Assembly: GCA_963778165.1 (NCBI GenBank)
Contig: CAVZTE010000002.1
Coordinates: forward strand, 433,066-497,065
Reading direction: 5' to 3'
DNA length: 64,000 nucleotides
Source of the DNA: Bog-756 sp963778165
GTDB lineage: Bacteria > Actinomycetota > Acidimicrobiia > Acidimicrobiales > RAAP-2
The translations under genes and the position numbers were made by a program. Below, piece by piece: positions 49,033 to 59,300 of the stretch. The notes under the pieces were generated by a model. That model ran no database searches. It saw only the letters and a program-made list of their open reading frames with translations, and was not told where the DNA came from. Each line of letters begins with the position of its first letter. Position 1 is the stretch's first letter.

Positions 49033-49057
49033 AGTATAGCGGTCTCTGAAGAGTATA
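49033..49057 (-). promoter_or_regulatory. Tandem TATACT boxes upstream of the AAA ATPase gene
   Basis: On the minus strand TATACT occurs at 49038-49033, six bases before the ATG, and again at 49057-49052. The proximal copy fits a -10 element of a leaderless transcript. The 19-base separation could allow two start sites or dimer binding. No good -35 element is visible. Confidence 0.45.
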
Positions 49058-49250
49058 GGGAGTTCCGTATAAATGGGATAATCCATGAGATTCGGGGGTC
49101 CCGGACGGGACAGCCTTCGAAGTCCCGCAGCGGCCCCGATCAAGAGCGGGGGACGATCTCTCACGTCCGGCGCCCCCAGGCCGTACCATTTCGTCCGAGT
49201 GGTGGGAGCCGGTACCAGGTACGGCGCCGAAGCAAGGGACTGATCTGGAC

Positions 49251-50310
49251 ATGTCTGATCCGAATATGCGCAGACCCAATCGGTACCGGTCGATGATCGC
49301 CGTGGCCCTGGGCGGGCTGGTCTTGGCGCTGGCCGGATGTGGAGGATCCGGATCTGCCACCTCCACCACCCGCTCGTCCGGCCCGACCACCACGGTGGCC
49401 GCGAAGGCCAAGTCACTCAGCCCTGGATGCGGCCTACCGGTCTCGCCTGGGACCGTGACGCTGAACCCCACCATCGACGGGAAGTCGCGGGTGGCCATCG
49501 TCCACGTGCCCACCGGCTACCGGTCGACTACTGCTTTGCCCCTGGTCCTCAATATGCACGGCAGTCAGTCGACCGCTCTGGCGCAGGAGGCGTTGACCGG
49601 CATGGACGCCACCGCCGACGCCGACCAGTTCATCGTGGTGTATCCCCAGGGGGAGATACCCGCCGGCACCGGATTCGAGTGGAACGTTCCCAACGAACCG
49701 CTGTTTGGCGGGGCTCCCGTGCCGGCCGACCGCGCCGAACGATGTCGCCTTTCTCGAGCAGTTGATCACCCTGCTCGAGCACCACTACTGCATCAACCCC
49801 GAACGGGTGTATGCCACCGGATTCTCCGGGGGCGCCCGGATGTCCAGCCAGCTGGGCTGCGACGCCTCCGGGGTGTTCGCCGCAGTGGCCCCGGTCAGCG
49901 GGCTGCGACTCCCGACTCCCTGCCCCTCCACTCGTCCGGTGCCGGTCATCTCGTTCCACGGTCTCGACGACCCGGTCGACCCCTACAACGGAAACGGCCA
50001 GAAGTACTGGACCTACAGCGTTCCGGTAGCCGCCCAGCGATGGGCCGCCCACAATCACTGCTCGTCCAAAGCGGCGGTATCCCAACCGGACCCCGGGGTG
50101 ACCCTCACCGCCTACCCCAACTGCGCCGGCGGCTCAGCGGTGGAGCTGTACTCCATCGCCGGCGAGGGCCACGAGTGGCCTGGAGGCCCGCATTTGCCCA
50201 GGTCCGTCACCAAGCTCCTCGGCCCCCAGACCACGGCCGTCAGCGCCAACAACACCATGTGGGCGTTCTTTGTGGCCCATCCGCTCAAGGCTGCGGTGAT
50301 AACGCCCTGA
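49251..50310 (+). CDS. Secreted lipoprotein esterase (LpqC/PHB-depolymerase or feruloyl-esterase type)
   Basis: The N-terminal signal ends in a lipobox (LVLALAGCGGSG), so the mature protein is lipid-anchored outside the membrane after a Ser/Thr-rich linker. The alpha/beta-hydrolase core has VVYPQGEI, the nucleophile elbow YATGFSGGARMSSQLGC (G-x-S-x-G), the acid region ISFHGLDDPVDPYNG and the terminal His in GEGHEWPGG. This is the polyhydroxybutyrate depolymerase/feruloyl esterase (LpqC) family. The true substrate could be an ester of a plant or microbial polymer. A single frame change near 49735 splits it. Two start codons are possible; the second ATG (MRRPNRYRSM) gives a shorter n-region. 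Confidence 0.9.
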
Positions 50311-50424
50311 TCGGTCCCAGGCGGACGGGAACCCACCCGTTGCCGAAAGGCAGAATTGGCCCGTAGGCTGGTGGTCAGCGGGATAAGGGCGGAAGGGGCA
50401 GGCAGGCATGACTTGGGGGCAGGC

Positions 50425-51658
50425 ATGAGTGACACGTCGCAGGGACCGGGGTGGTGGCTGGCGTCCGACCTCAAGTGGTATCCGCCAGAGCTCCACCCCG
50501 ATCGGCTTCAACAACAGGATCTTCAGCACCAGGACATCCGCAAGCAGGGTGAAGGAGCAACAGCCGGGGCCGGGGGAGTGATTGCCGGAGCCGGGGGGCA
50601 TCGGAGCTACGCCCAAGGCCTGGCCGGTTGGGCCCCCACGGCGACCCCCATCCCACCGTGGGAGATCGGCATCACGGGCGGGCCGGGGATGCCGACCCTG
50701 GCGGGCTACCCCATCTCGGGTGGGGGAGCGACATCGGCACTTTCGGGGTGGGGGACCCAGACCATGGTCCGACCCACCCCAGCGACGGGCGGCAGAGTCC
50801 GGCGGGGCCTCCGCCTGGTTGGCATCGGCTTCTCCATGGTCCGCGACGAGCCGGGCCTCATGGCCGTGCCTGTTTTCGCCTTCCTCATCCAGCTGGCCAT
50901 CATCGGGATCGGGACCGTCGTGCTCCTTCCGGTCATCCGGTCCGCCACCCGAGCCGCTGATGCCGCCAACGGCTCGACGGCCAACGCCATACATCTGAGC
51001 CCGGCCCAGTGGCTGGTGGTGGTGGCGGTGGGAGTGGCGGTCACCTTCGTGTCCGTGGTGTCCCACGCCACCATCATCGCCAGGGTCATGGCCCGCTTCC
51101 ACGGGAATCGGATCTCCAATGTGCGAGCCGCCGCGGCCGCGCTGACCAAGAGCCCGCACCTACTGGCTTGGGCCTTCATCAACTACGTGGTCATCCGGGT
51201 GCTCCGCAGCATCGGGCGCCGAGGGATCCTCGGGCTTCTGCGTGGGCTCCCTCCTGCGGGCCGGATGGATGCTGGCCAGCTTCTTCGTGGTGCCGGTCAT
51301 CCTCTTCGAGGACCGCGGTGCGGCCTCGTCCATCAAGCGCTCAGTGCAGCTGTGCCGGGCCCGGTGGGGCGAGAACGTGATCGGGAACTCGACCATCGGG
51401 ATCATCGGGTTTGCCGCCGTGGTGCTCGACGTGATCGTGGCGGTGGTCCTGGGCTTGGTATTCGCTCCCCTGGGGGTGGCAGTAGGGGCCATCGGACTGG
51501 TGGCCATCGTGCTGGTGGTGACCGTGGCCTCGGCGGCCTTCAACGCCGCCCTCTACTGGTTCGCCGTCACCGACCAGACCCCGGGCCGGTACTCCGTGGA
51601 CGATCTGAACTCGGCGTACCGGAGCCGGACCCGCCGGACCAGCTCCCTTGGGCTGTGA
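50425..51658 (+). CDS. DUF6159-like multi-pass membrane protein with N-terminal GWW motif
   Basis: The first residues QGPGWWLASDLKWYPPE form a DUF2510-like tryptophan motif followed by a low-complexity Gly-rich linker. A membrane domain with about six helices then follows: VPVFAFLIQLAIIGIGTVVL, WLVVVAVGVAVTFVSVVSHA and, after a frame change near 51240, GWMLASFFVVPVILFEDRG, plus LGLVFAPLGVAVGAIGLVAI. The run with SIKRSVQLCRARWGENVIGN is characteristic of DUF6159. Function is unknown; such proteins are common in Actinobacteria and may be stress or envelope related. Confidence 0.75.
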
Positions 51659-51731
51659 ACCGGCTGGCTCGCCGGTCGCCGAATCCCTAGGTCATACCAG
51701 GTGCGGCCCACATCGGCATTAGAGTTGTGGT

Positions 51732-52286
51732 GTGCAGCACCCCAGTACCTCCAATCTGATCATCGGGGTTGTACTGGACCTCATCTGCGCCTTCATCGGC
51801 TATCGGCTCTCCGAGAGCTACCGCAAAGGGCTGGGCAGGACGCCCTGGGGGATCCCGTCGGCGTTGTGGGCCCTGCTGTGGTTCGTGTTTCCCCTGGGCA
51901 CGGTCCTCTACGTCATCGCGTACTTCACCAGCGGGCGCCAGACTCAGAAGAATCCGCCCATGGCCCGCACCCCCAATGGGGCTCCGACGCTTTCGGCCAT
52001 GGAGCGGCCAAGGGGACCGGCCACGGCATCCGAGCTGTTCCCGGCCTATCCGCGGCCGGCCAACTCCCAGCCTCGGACTGACCCCGAGCCCGACGAGGTG
52101 GAAGTTCTGACCACGCCGAAGGCAACGGAGGTGCCGCCGACCCAAAATCCTCCGGCTTGGCACCCTGATCCCAGCGGGAGGTTCCATTACCGCTGGTGGG
52201 ATGGGACCCAGTGGACCTCCCAGGTTTCGACCGATGGGCACCACCTGATCGACACCAACCCCGATCAACGCATCGGTCCCTACTGA
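51732..52286 (+). CDS. Membrane protein with C-terminal DUF2510 domain
   Basis: A 184-residue protein starting at GTG 51732. One or two N-terminal helices (LIIGVVLDLICAFIGYRL, then LWALLWFVFPLGTVLYVIAY) resemble the phospholipase-D N-terminal membrane anchor. A Pro-rich cytoplasmic linker follows. The C-terminus is a DUF2510 domain (PPAWHPDPSGRFHYRWWDG, then TQWTSQV). DUF2510 is a small Trp-rich actinobacterial module of unknown role. It resembles the preceding gene's N-terminal GWW motif, suggesting a related function. The end overlaps the convergent EEP gene by seven bases. Confidence 0.8.
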   Translation: MQHPSTSNLIIGVVLDLICAFIGYRLSESYRKGLGRTPWGIPSALWALLWFVFPLGTVLYVIAYFTSGRQTQKNPPMARTPNGAPTLSAMERPRGPATASELFPAYPRPANSQPRTDPEPDEVEVLTTPKATEVPPTQNPPAWHPDPSGRFHYRWWDGTQWTSQVSTDGHHLIDTNPDQRIGPY

Positions 52287-53311
52287 CGCCTGGTCGGCCT
52301 GTCGAAGGCCACGGTGGCGATGAGGTCCCGGTGGTCACTGCCCGGACCTGCGTCAGTCCGGATCTGGGTGACCGCCACACCTGGTCCGGTGAGGATGTGG
52401 TCAATCCGGGCCAGGGGTGGGATGGGGTGATCGAACTGGTTCCAGGTCATGTCGAAGGCTTGGCCCCGTGCCGCGGCGGCGTCGGTCAGTCCGGTGTCGA
52501 GGATGGCCCGGAAGCCGCTGATTACCCCACGTGGAGTTGAAGTCGCCGGTCACCAGCAGATCTGACGGTCCGCGGGCCCGGAGGAGCTGGCCGATGGTCG
52601 CGATCCGCCCTGCCACTGCGAGAACGACGACGGTAGGGGAGCGATGGTGTGGACCACCCAAAGGGGCTGAGGCCCGGATGGCAGCTGGACGACTGTCTGA
52701 ACAATGAGGGGACGGCCGTAGAGGTAGACGATGTGGGTCTTCGTCAGCGGGTAGTGGGACGCCACAAAGAAGCCGGCCGGGCCGTACTGCATGATGTTGA
52801 TCTGGTAGGGAAGATCGCGGAGCACCCCGTCGCTGTGGAGCTGGCTGGCCACTACCCGATTGGTCTCCTCCATGGTCACCAGCTGGGGCCGGAATTGGCT
52901 GATCTCTTTGGCGTAGCCCGACAGATTCTTATTCGGGAGATCGGTGTTCGCGTCGAGGAGCTTGAGGGTGGGCGCCTTGGTGGCCCACGTTGGAACGGGC
53001 TCTGTTGCCGTCAGTTCGGGCAGGAGAAAGGCCACCTGGGCCACCACTATGAGGAGCGCCGCTCCGGCCAGCAGGAAGCGGCGGCCCAGCGCCGCGACGA
53101 CCAGAACAATCCACGCCGGCAGGTAGATGAGGGCGGTAAAGGCGTCGAGCACGACGAAGGGCTGGAAGTGGTCCCAGGCCACCAGGCGCATGACGACCAC
53201 CAGGCCCAGAGCGGCGGTGACGACCCAGAGCAGGACGCTGACGAAGCGCGGCAGCCGTCGGCCACGGTGCGGGTGCTCGCCCGGCCAACGCTTGGGCAAG
53301 TCGCTCGGCAT
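52280..53311 (-). CDS. Endonuclease/exonuclease/phosphatase-family membrane protein
   Basis: N-terminal membrane segments (FVSVLLWVVTAALGLVVVMR, AFTALIYLPAWIVLVVAALG, ALLIVVAQVAFLL) anchor a C-terminal EEP domain facing outside. The EEP landmarks are LKLLDANTDLPN, FRPQLVTMEETNRV with the metal-binding Glu, LWVVHTIAPLPS with the His, LLVTGDFNSTWGN with D-F-N, and ARIDHIL / GSDHRDLIA at the end with the catalytic Asp-His. This matches a common actinobacterial DNase/phosphatase-like family (vancomycin resistance-type VanJ). VanJ-like enzymes act on undecaprenyl pyrophosphate, so cell-wall lipid metabolism is possible. Frame changes occur near 52610 and 52530. Confidence 0.88.
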
Positions 53312-53379
53312 CGGCGAATCGTACGACGCCGTTAGCCCGATGAAGGGTCAGCCTTAGTCCGCCCTCGGTCAGCCGAGGT

Positions 53380-53640
53380 TCAGGCTACGTGCCGATGTCT
53401 AGCTTTTGTGGACTCGGAGGTCTTCCCCTGCTTTGACCCTGTGGCCTTCTCCAGTCCAGCCAGCTCGCCTACGCACTCCTCGCAGAGGCGACCATAGGTT
53501 CGGCCTGTGTCGAGGAGCCGTCGGTCCCGCCGCCGAATCCTCGTTACCACCCTGGTCCAACCGCACCTATGACAAACACCGACCCGACCGCGGCGAGCCC
53601 CACCTGACCGACTGCTGCTCATAGACCTCACGTCCCCCAC
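53380..53640 (-). CDS. Small zinc-ribbon protein, paralogue 1
   Basis: An 86-residue basic protein with two Cys pairs: CHRCGWTRVV and RLCEECVGEL, about 30 residues apart, fitting a single zinc ribbon. The surrounding residues are Arg/Lys-rich, suggesting RNA, DNA or protein binding. A second copy with the same CHRCGW...RLC pattern lies at 54293-54580. The two flank a DUF457-type membrane protein. No established family was recognised. Confidence 0.65.
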   Translation of the reverse strand: MGDVRSMSSSRSGGARRGRVGVCHRCGWTRVVTRIRRRDRRLLDTGRTYGRLCEECVGELAGLEKATGSKQGKTSESTKARHRHVA

Positions 53641-53785
53641 GCCAATGAGCCGACACCTTGAATGGTCAATTTCGACGTGGCGGAATTATACAGCTCGATC
53701 TTTCCAATTAGTAGTCATCTGGATCTTGCCGCCTTCAATCGCTGACCTGTGTCGCCGTCGCCGATCCGTCTGCAAGAGTGGAGCA

Positions 53786-54277
53786 ATGTTCGTGACCAAT
53801 CATGTGCTCTCCGGTGTGGTCATCGGAAAGGCCTTCGAGAGGCGACCGTTGGCGGCCTTTCTGGCCGGTGTCGGGTCCCATCTGGTGCTCGACGCCATGC
53901 CTCATTGGGGTTGCGATTTTGCGGTGGAGGGTGGTCAGGAGCGGTTTTTTCAGGCCGCCCGCAGGGACGGATTGCTGGGCCTGACCGCCATGGCCACGGT
54001 GGCTCTGAGCGTGGATCGCAAGGCCCGGCTGTCGACGGTGGCTGCCATGGTCGGAGCGGTCTTACTGGACCTGGACAAGCCCATCGAGCATTTCCTCGGG
54101 ATCAGCGCGTTTCCCGAACTGGTTAGCCGGATCCACCGCGGGCTTCAGAACGAGTCACCGAAGGGCATGCCCAACGAGGTGGCCTACGGCATTGTCTTCG
54201 CTCTTGCCGACACCGCCATCATCGCCAGGTCCCGACGAGGTGACCCTCGAGGTCCGGGCGCCTCATTCGCCTCCTGA
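53786..54277 (+). CDS. DUF457/YdjM-like membrane-bound hydrolase-type protein
   Basis: A 163-residue protein with early His residues in TNHVLSGVVIGKAF and the family motif GSHLVLDAMPHWGCD (H..LD..PH), which supplies putative metal ligands. Two or three hydrophobic segments follow (LLGLTAMATVALSV, AMVGAVLLDLDKPIEHFLGI). YdjM/DUF457 proteins are called membrane-bound metal-dependent hydrolases, but activity is unproven; some are LexA-controlled. The ATG at 53786 is preferred over an upstream in-frame start because the conserved helix begins there. It is flanked by two minus-strand zinc-ribbon genes. Confidence 0.75.
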   Translation: MFVTNHVLSGVVIGKAFERRPLAAFLAGVGSHLVLDAMPHWGCDFAVEGGQERFFQAARRDGLLGLTAMATVALSVDRKARLSTVAAMVGAVLLDLDKPIEHFLGISAFPELVSRIHRGLQNESPKGMPNEVAYGIVFALADTAIIARSRRGDPRGPGASFAS

Positions 54278-54292
54278 CAGCTGCGTTTCGAT

Positions 54293-54580
54293 TCAGGCCA
54301 CGTCGCGGTGGGTTGGCATCAGGCGGAGATCGGAATTCTGATGTTGCGGTGCCGTTCGAGGCCCTTCCGTAGCCTTCCTCAGATCGATGGCGCAATCGGC
54401 GCACAGCCTCCGGTACTGAGCAACGTTGGACAGATGCCTTCGGTCATGACGAGCGAGAGTGCCGACCGGACCGGCCCATCCACACCGATGGCAGGTTCCG
54501 TGACGCATGTGCCGTAGCCCGTCGGAGTCCACGCGGCCTTCAGCTTGCTCCCCGGCCCCAGATCGCCTGGTGAATCCCAT
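54293..54580 (-). CDS. Small zinc-ribbon protein, paralogue 2
   Basis: A 95-residue protein (or 72 residues if ATG 54508 is used) with CHRCGWAGPVGTLARHDRR and RLCADCAIDLRKATEG. The Cys pairs and the RR(H/L)L spacer align with those of the gene at 53380-53640, so the two are duplicates. The shorter start places the zinc ribbon right at the N-terminus, as in the relative. Function is unknown. Confidence 0.62.
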   Translation of the reverse strand: MGFTRRSGAGEQAEGRVDSDGLRHMRHGTCHRCGWAGPVGTLARHDRRHLSNVAQYRRLCADCAIDLRKATEGPRTAPQHQNSDLRLMPTHRDVA

Positions 54581-54640
54581 AGCCCTGTCATCGGTCTCAA
54601 CGCGGCGGGACTTGATCGAGAATTACCGTTCCGACAGAAC

Positions 54641-55550
54641 TTATTGCCTCAGGACCGGGGCTGACCGGAGGATGTCCGTAGCGGGACGAGGATCGTCGAA
54701 GGTCCCGTGCTCGGAGGAAAAGACGTGTCCTGGAAAAAGAGTCTCCGTGGCGGTTCTGAGCAAGGACGAATCTGTACCGCCACGAGATGGCATCAGGTTG
54801 TCGACAACCAGCTTGACGTCCACGACTTGTCCGTCCTCCTCCACCAGCAATCGCCAAACACCCTCGCCAAAGAACGGCCCGAGCCGGCTGTTCTCCTCAC
54901 GCCATCTCTTCCCGATGCTGGTGAGGACCGGTTCGGCCTCCTCCAGGCTGAGGGGACCATCGACCACAGGTTCGGCAGGGCGGAACCAACCGTGCAGCGC
55001 CACCCGTGCCTGCAGCGGATCCCTCGTGCCCTCAACGATTTCGACGCCGTGGGGGAGGTGCGAGTCGAACACGCACAACTGGTCGAATCGGGCCGGGATG
55101 CGCTCGATGAGGTGGGGGGCCTCTCGTGAGTGTTCGGGATCGAACCGGCCCCAGTAGTCGAGGAGATGCTCCCCGGCCAGCAAGGTCTCTCCTCCGGTGA
55201 ACTGCCTCTTCTCCCAGGGGGTCAGGGAATAGACATAGGACCAGGTGCCCTGTTCCACGTCGGTGTGCAGTTCCTGCCGGCATCCTTCGATGTAGTAGCT
55301 GAGCCAGGGAACGGTGACCCGGGTGGCCCCCAGGTGCTCCTTTCCCCAGATGCGCAGCGCCTCGGTGAAGTGGGCCAAGAGGGTGGGGGGACGGCGCCAA
55401 GCGCCGGAGTTCTGAATAGGGATTGGCCGGGTATGTGCCAGTAGTCCCACACGAAGCGGCTGTCTTCGGTGTTGCGGCTGGGTCCGACCAATTTTCGAAG
55501 TGACGACGGAGCTTTCCGGCACGGTCAAAGAAATCGGGGGCTGTCAACAT
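54641..55550 (-). CDS. 2-oxoglutarate/Fe(II) oxygenase-like protein, frameshifted
   Basis: Begins MLTAPDFFDRAGKLRRHFE at ATG 55550. After frame changes near 55490 and 55415 it continues with PTLLAHFTEALRIWGKEHLG, WLSYYIEGCRQELHTDVEQG (an H-x-D iron motif), WSYVYSLTPWEKRQFTGGET and DQLCVFDSHLPHGVEIVEGT. The last supplies a distal His, and ARVALHGWF a nearby Arg for 2-oxoglutarate. Together these fit a non-haem iron dioxygenase of the prolyl-4-hydroxylase-like group. The C-terminal 90 residues (GVWRLLVEEDGQVVDVKLVV) are an extra domain of unknown type. Substrate may be a protein, lipid or glycan; adjacent glycan genes favour the last. Confidence 0.75.
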
Positions 55551-55771
55551 CCGCACGCCACGATCATGGCAGGAGGCAACAACTAGCGCCAAGGCCAGAT
55601 AGGGGCGACCGCAGGAGCTCAGGGCTCCGGCGCACCTTCCGTTGCGGGATCCACGTGCCATCTGTCAGAAGGGGTGTCCGGCCCTGCCGTAGGTGTGTGC
55701 CACCGGCACCGAGGGGTGAAAACTGAAGAGCGGATTGGAACATCGGCAGTCGACTGGGCCAAACTTGGGCC

Positions 55772-56712
55772 ATGGAGGCTGGGCCGTCGCAGGTATCGGT
55801 CGTGATCGCCTGCCATACGCAGGAGAGGCTGGAGTTTCTTCACGCCGCGATCGAATCAGTAAAGGCTCAAGAACTCCAACCCCGATCCATCGTAATCACC
55901 GTCGACCACGAGCCGGTTCTCTTTGAAATACTTTCGAAGAAGTATCCCGACCTGATTGTCGTGAACAACGAGTTCGAACGAGGAGCGTCCGGGAATCGAA
56001 ACACGGGCGCCGCGGATACGCATACGCCATTGATTGCATTTCTGGATGATGATGCGCGTGCGAGATCTGGATGGCTGTCGGCTCTGATCGAGCCATTCAG
56101 GGATCCACTCGTTTTCTGTACAGGAGGATTCGTGGCCCCAGACTGGTCAGGTCCGCGGCCCGGTTGGTTTCCCGACGAATTCGCCTGGGCGGTCGGGGCG
56201 TCTCATCGTGGGCTGCCTGTGGAGGCGGCGAAGGTCCGCAATGTATGGAGCGAGAACATGGCTGTTCGGAGCGACGTGTTCGCGAAAGTTGGGGGCTTCC
56301 GTCTCGATTTTGGCAAGGTCGGAGTGGTCTCACGTCCAGAGGACACGGATCTGTGCATCCGCATGGGGAGAGCCACTCCGGACGGGTCGTTGATGTACGT
56401 ACCGAGTGCAGTCGTGGATCATCACGTGGGAGCGGAGCGTTCGCGCTTTCGATTCTTTCTCCGGCGGTGCTACCTCGAAGGTCGCGGGAAGATCGAGCTA
56501 GCGTGGAATAACGATGGTGGCAGCGATCTGGTGATGAGCAGGTGTACATACGGCACACGCTGGTCCATGGGTTTGGGCGCTACGTGAAGAACGGTGCGGC
56601 CGATCGCAATGTTGACCAGTTCCGGCAGGCGGGAGCACTGGTCACTGGCCGGTGTGCTGCCGCAGTCGAGCTGCCGTTTCGTCGCTGCAATCGAAGTAGC
56701 CGGTTGGGCTGA
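55772..56712 (+). CDS. GT2-family glycosyltransferase
   Basis: GT-A enzyme. The N-terminus SQVSVVIACHTQERLEFLHA and EFERGASGNRNTGAADTHTP lead to the DXD-type motif LIAFLDDDARARSGWLSAL. NVWSENMAVRSDVFAKVGGF and RPEDTDLCIRMGRA supply the later catalytic-base region (ED motif). A frame change near 56535 joins the main part to a helical C-terminus (HTLVHGFGRYVKNGAADRNV, then FRQAGALVTGRCAAAVELPF), giving about 313 residues, normal for this group. It belongs with the nonulosonate cluster and is transcribed rightward. Sugar specificity is unknown. Confidence 0.88.
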
Positions 56713-56778
56713 CCCCCGGGGGCTCTGATGGTCGGCGGGCACGGCGACCGTTGGTCCAGCACGTGGGAAACATGACCC

Positions 56779-57461
56779 TCAGTGGGAGTCACCGCTCCTT
56801 GCGAAAGATGACCTCTCGATACTCCTATTTTCCAGTCTGAGATTGTCAGTACCGAAGAGAGGGGTGGCTCGGGCATTGGAGGGCAAGGGAGGGATTCGCG
56901 GCTGAAGACGGGCGTGAAGTGACTCGCAGACGACGAGTCACGGAATCGGAAATTGCGATGTTCGATTACCAGGAAACCGCTGACCTTCGGGCTGCGAGCC
57001 AACTCCTCGACGGTCTTGTTGAAGGCCTGGAAGGTGATGCGGTGCCCGCATGAATCGCATTGTTGATAGCCCAGATCACCGTGCCGAAGGACCGCCATGC
57101 AGAGCACTGCGTCGCAGAACCCCTGCGGCTGCCGGTCGAGGGTGCCAGCGAGAACGAAGCGGATCCGTTCGTCGCCTCGCTGTCGCCAGCGCCGCCGGCA
57201 CTCCGAGATATTTCCGCGACTGATGTCGATGCCGATAATCGTGGCTTTCGGAAAATAGGACCTCAACGAGAACACTTCGTCTCCGACTGAACAGCCAAAG
57301 GACAGAAGTCGCAGGTCCGAGCTGTCTTCGATCCCACGCTGGAGGTAGTCGAATACGTCCGGATATCGGTTTTCGCATGTGTCGTTGTAAGGCTGGAAGA
57401 GGTTTGTCGGTCGAGATATCCGAAGCCACCATGCTCGGCGCACCGCTCGCACCCTGATCAA
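56779..57461 (-). CDS. SAM-dependent methyltransferase, glycan-cluster type
   Basis: Rossmann-fold methyltransferase with LRLLSFGCSVGDEVFSLRSY (motif I), TIIGIDISRGNISECRRRW, CDAVLCMAVLRHGDLGYQQC and VSGFLVIEHRNFRFRDSS. After a frame change near 56865 the protein ends PLFGTDNLRLENRSIERSSF. The reading upstream of 57461 continues in phase as RRSEAARLAEDLIRVRAVRR to about 57527, so the true start may be a TTG or GTG there. The family occurs beside GT2 genes in actinobacterial glycan loci. A role in methylating a surface sugar is inferred. Confidence 0.75.
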
Positions 57462-57871
57462 GTCCTCGGCGAGCCGCGCCGCCTCGGACCTTCGTGCGCG
57501 GAGCCCCGATCAAGGTCGAGTCAAGAGGGCACATCGGCTAGCACCCCTTGCCAGAGGTGTGACGAGAGTGCGAATGAAAGATCCCATCGTCGGGAGGTGC
57601 GGCCTCTAACGTCAGAAGTAGATGACGGAATGCGCCGGATAGGTGCCCACCTTCTTCGACCAGGCCGATGAGCGGGATGGACCGTACTATCGGTTTGAGA
57701 CGTGAGACCTGGCAAACTTGCCTCTCACCAGCGTTTGGTCCGTCCCCTGACATTGGAATCGGTGGGTCAACGTCCGCTCACCTAGTGAGGTTTGGGTGTC
57801 TTGTGGTCCCATCGGTTGGAGATGGCGTGAACTATGGACCCGAAATGATCAGTGGCCCTGTGAATCGTTGG
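57462..57871. other. Intergenic region, no gene recognised apart from a possible methyltransferase start
   Basis: Between two leftward genes. About 65 bases at the left edge may belong to the methyltransferase N-terminus. The remainder contains short frames without family motifs. A promoter for the methyltransferase is expected here but not clear by eye. Confidence 0.4.
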
Positions 57872-58730
57872 TCAAAGCGATACCGTTGTGACACCAGACC
57901 CAGTGAAAGATTCGATCAACGGCTCGGGAAGTGGGGCTGACTTCTTGTCCAGTTGGGAAAGTTGGCGTTCCATGTTTCGCTGCGCGAATTGCTCGGTGAG
58001 GCGGTTCGGCATCAAAAACGGCAAGCACGGGGTGATCGATCTGGCCGCGGTGACGGGCGGCACTCTGGAACGGCGTAGCGGTGCTGCCAAAGGATTCGGA
58101 TGTTTCGGCGACAGCAACTTTGCGGTGCCCATCAGCGCCCAATCCAGAGCCCCCGGGCGGATGCCGCGGTGGGTAATCCGTACGTCAAAGATGACCATAT
58201 TCGCCCTCATGGGTATTGACGACCGTGTCGGTACCCTGATCGAGTCGAGGCGTGAAGAAAGTGACCCGGGCTTGACATGAAGACCGCCCACGCCTTGGCT
58301 GTGATCCTGGAGATAAAGTGCGACCTTGTAGACCCGGCAGTCCGGCGAGCCAATGGCCTCGCACCCAAAGTAGCCATCCTCCATGACCTGCTCACCGGTG
58401 TCTTTATGCCAATTGGCGTTTAGATAGTTGCGGTGTAGGTCAGCCTCCATGGTAAATACCATCTCGTCCAGGCCGGTAGCTTGGCGCACCGCTGCCAGGA
58501 TCATTGGATGGCTGAAGATCCATGCCAGAGCAGGTGCCTCTCGCCGGCGGCATTCGGAAGGACTGCGCCGCCGGATTTTGCGATCCCTTGTGAGTCGAGG
58601 ATGTCATTGACCTGGGGCGTGAAGCTTGCGTACCTGCGGCTTGGGTGAGCACGCCCGGCATGACAACGAACCCATCCCGCACCAACTTCGTTCGTGCGTC
58701 GATCCCTGTAGGCCGGTCGTCGTTTGCCAT
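57872..58730 (-). CDS. Phytanoyl-CoA dioxygenase (PhyH) family oxygenase
   Basis: Non-haem Fe(II)/2-oxoglutarate oxygenase. It starts MANDDRPTGIDARTKLVRDG and continues FVVMPGVLT. After a frame change near 58620 comes the core with DEMVFTMEADLHRNYLNANW, HKDTGEQVMED (H-x-D iron ligands), VALYLQDHSQGVGGLHVKPG and VIFDVRITHRGIRPG, which supplies the distal His and an Arg for 2-oxoglutarate. PhyH proteins hydroxylate lipids, antibiotics or sugars. The location beside nonulosonate genes suggests tailoring of a glycan or its lipid carrier. It is the second iron oxygenase in this cluster. Confidence 0.85.
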
Positions 58731-59300
58731 CCCGATCACAGGGTAACTAACAACCCTGGGGAGCGGCAAGAAGAGTTGGTTGCCGTGGGAGCCTCGTCTA
58801 GGTGGCATGACCATGCGACGGGGTTGACTCGCCTGAGTTCGCTGGTCGTCACGTTCTTGACGACTCGTCGGCCTCGCATGGCCACCCGACACCTGAACCG
58901 TGATGGTGATAGGCGGCATCGTGATTCGTGATCCGCTAGGTCACACAGACAAGTGGGTCTGCCACTGGGCGTGGCCCACCGGGTCACATATCCCTTGTGA
59001 TCGAGCAATCCTTTGATCAAGTGTCCATTGCGTGACGTCCATCAGGCGGTGTGCTTCTTCCTGTCGGTGCCCGTGGTGGCTGGGAAGAACCGTGTGAACA
59101 GTCGGTGAAATACCCTTGAGGTCCAGCTAAATGCCCTGAATCGATCTGGCGTGAAACCCCGTGCTTGGGTACAGTTTTGGTCGATCGATCAATGGAATGA
59201 CTGTGGGGTTTTCGAGGTGACACGCGACAAGTGCGTAGTGACTTCTGGGCGCAACTCCCCGATCCGTGACTGCCGCCTCGACGGGATTCCTTCCGTGATC
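58731..59300. other. Divergent intergenic region, no gene recognised
   Basis: Separates the leftward PhyH gene from the rightward CMP-sugar synthetase. The frame of the synthetase stays open back to about 59151, but the conserved nucleotide-binding motif begins just after 59301, so the upstream part is unlikely to be coding. Two divergent promoters are expected. Confidence 0.45.
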
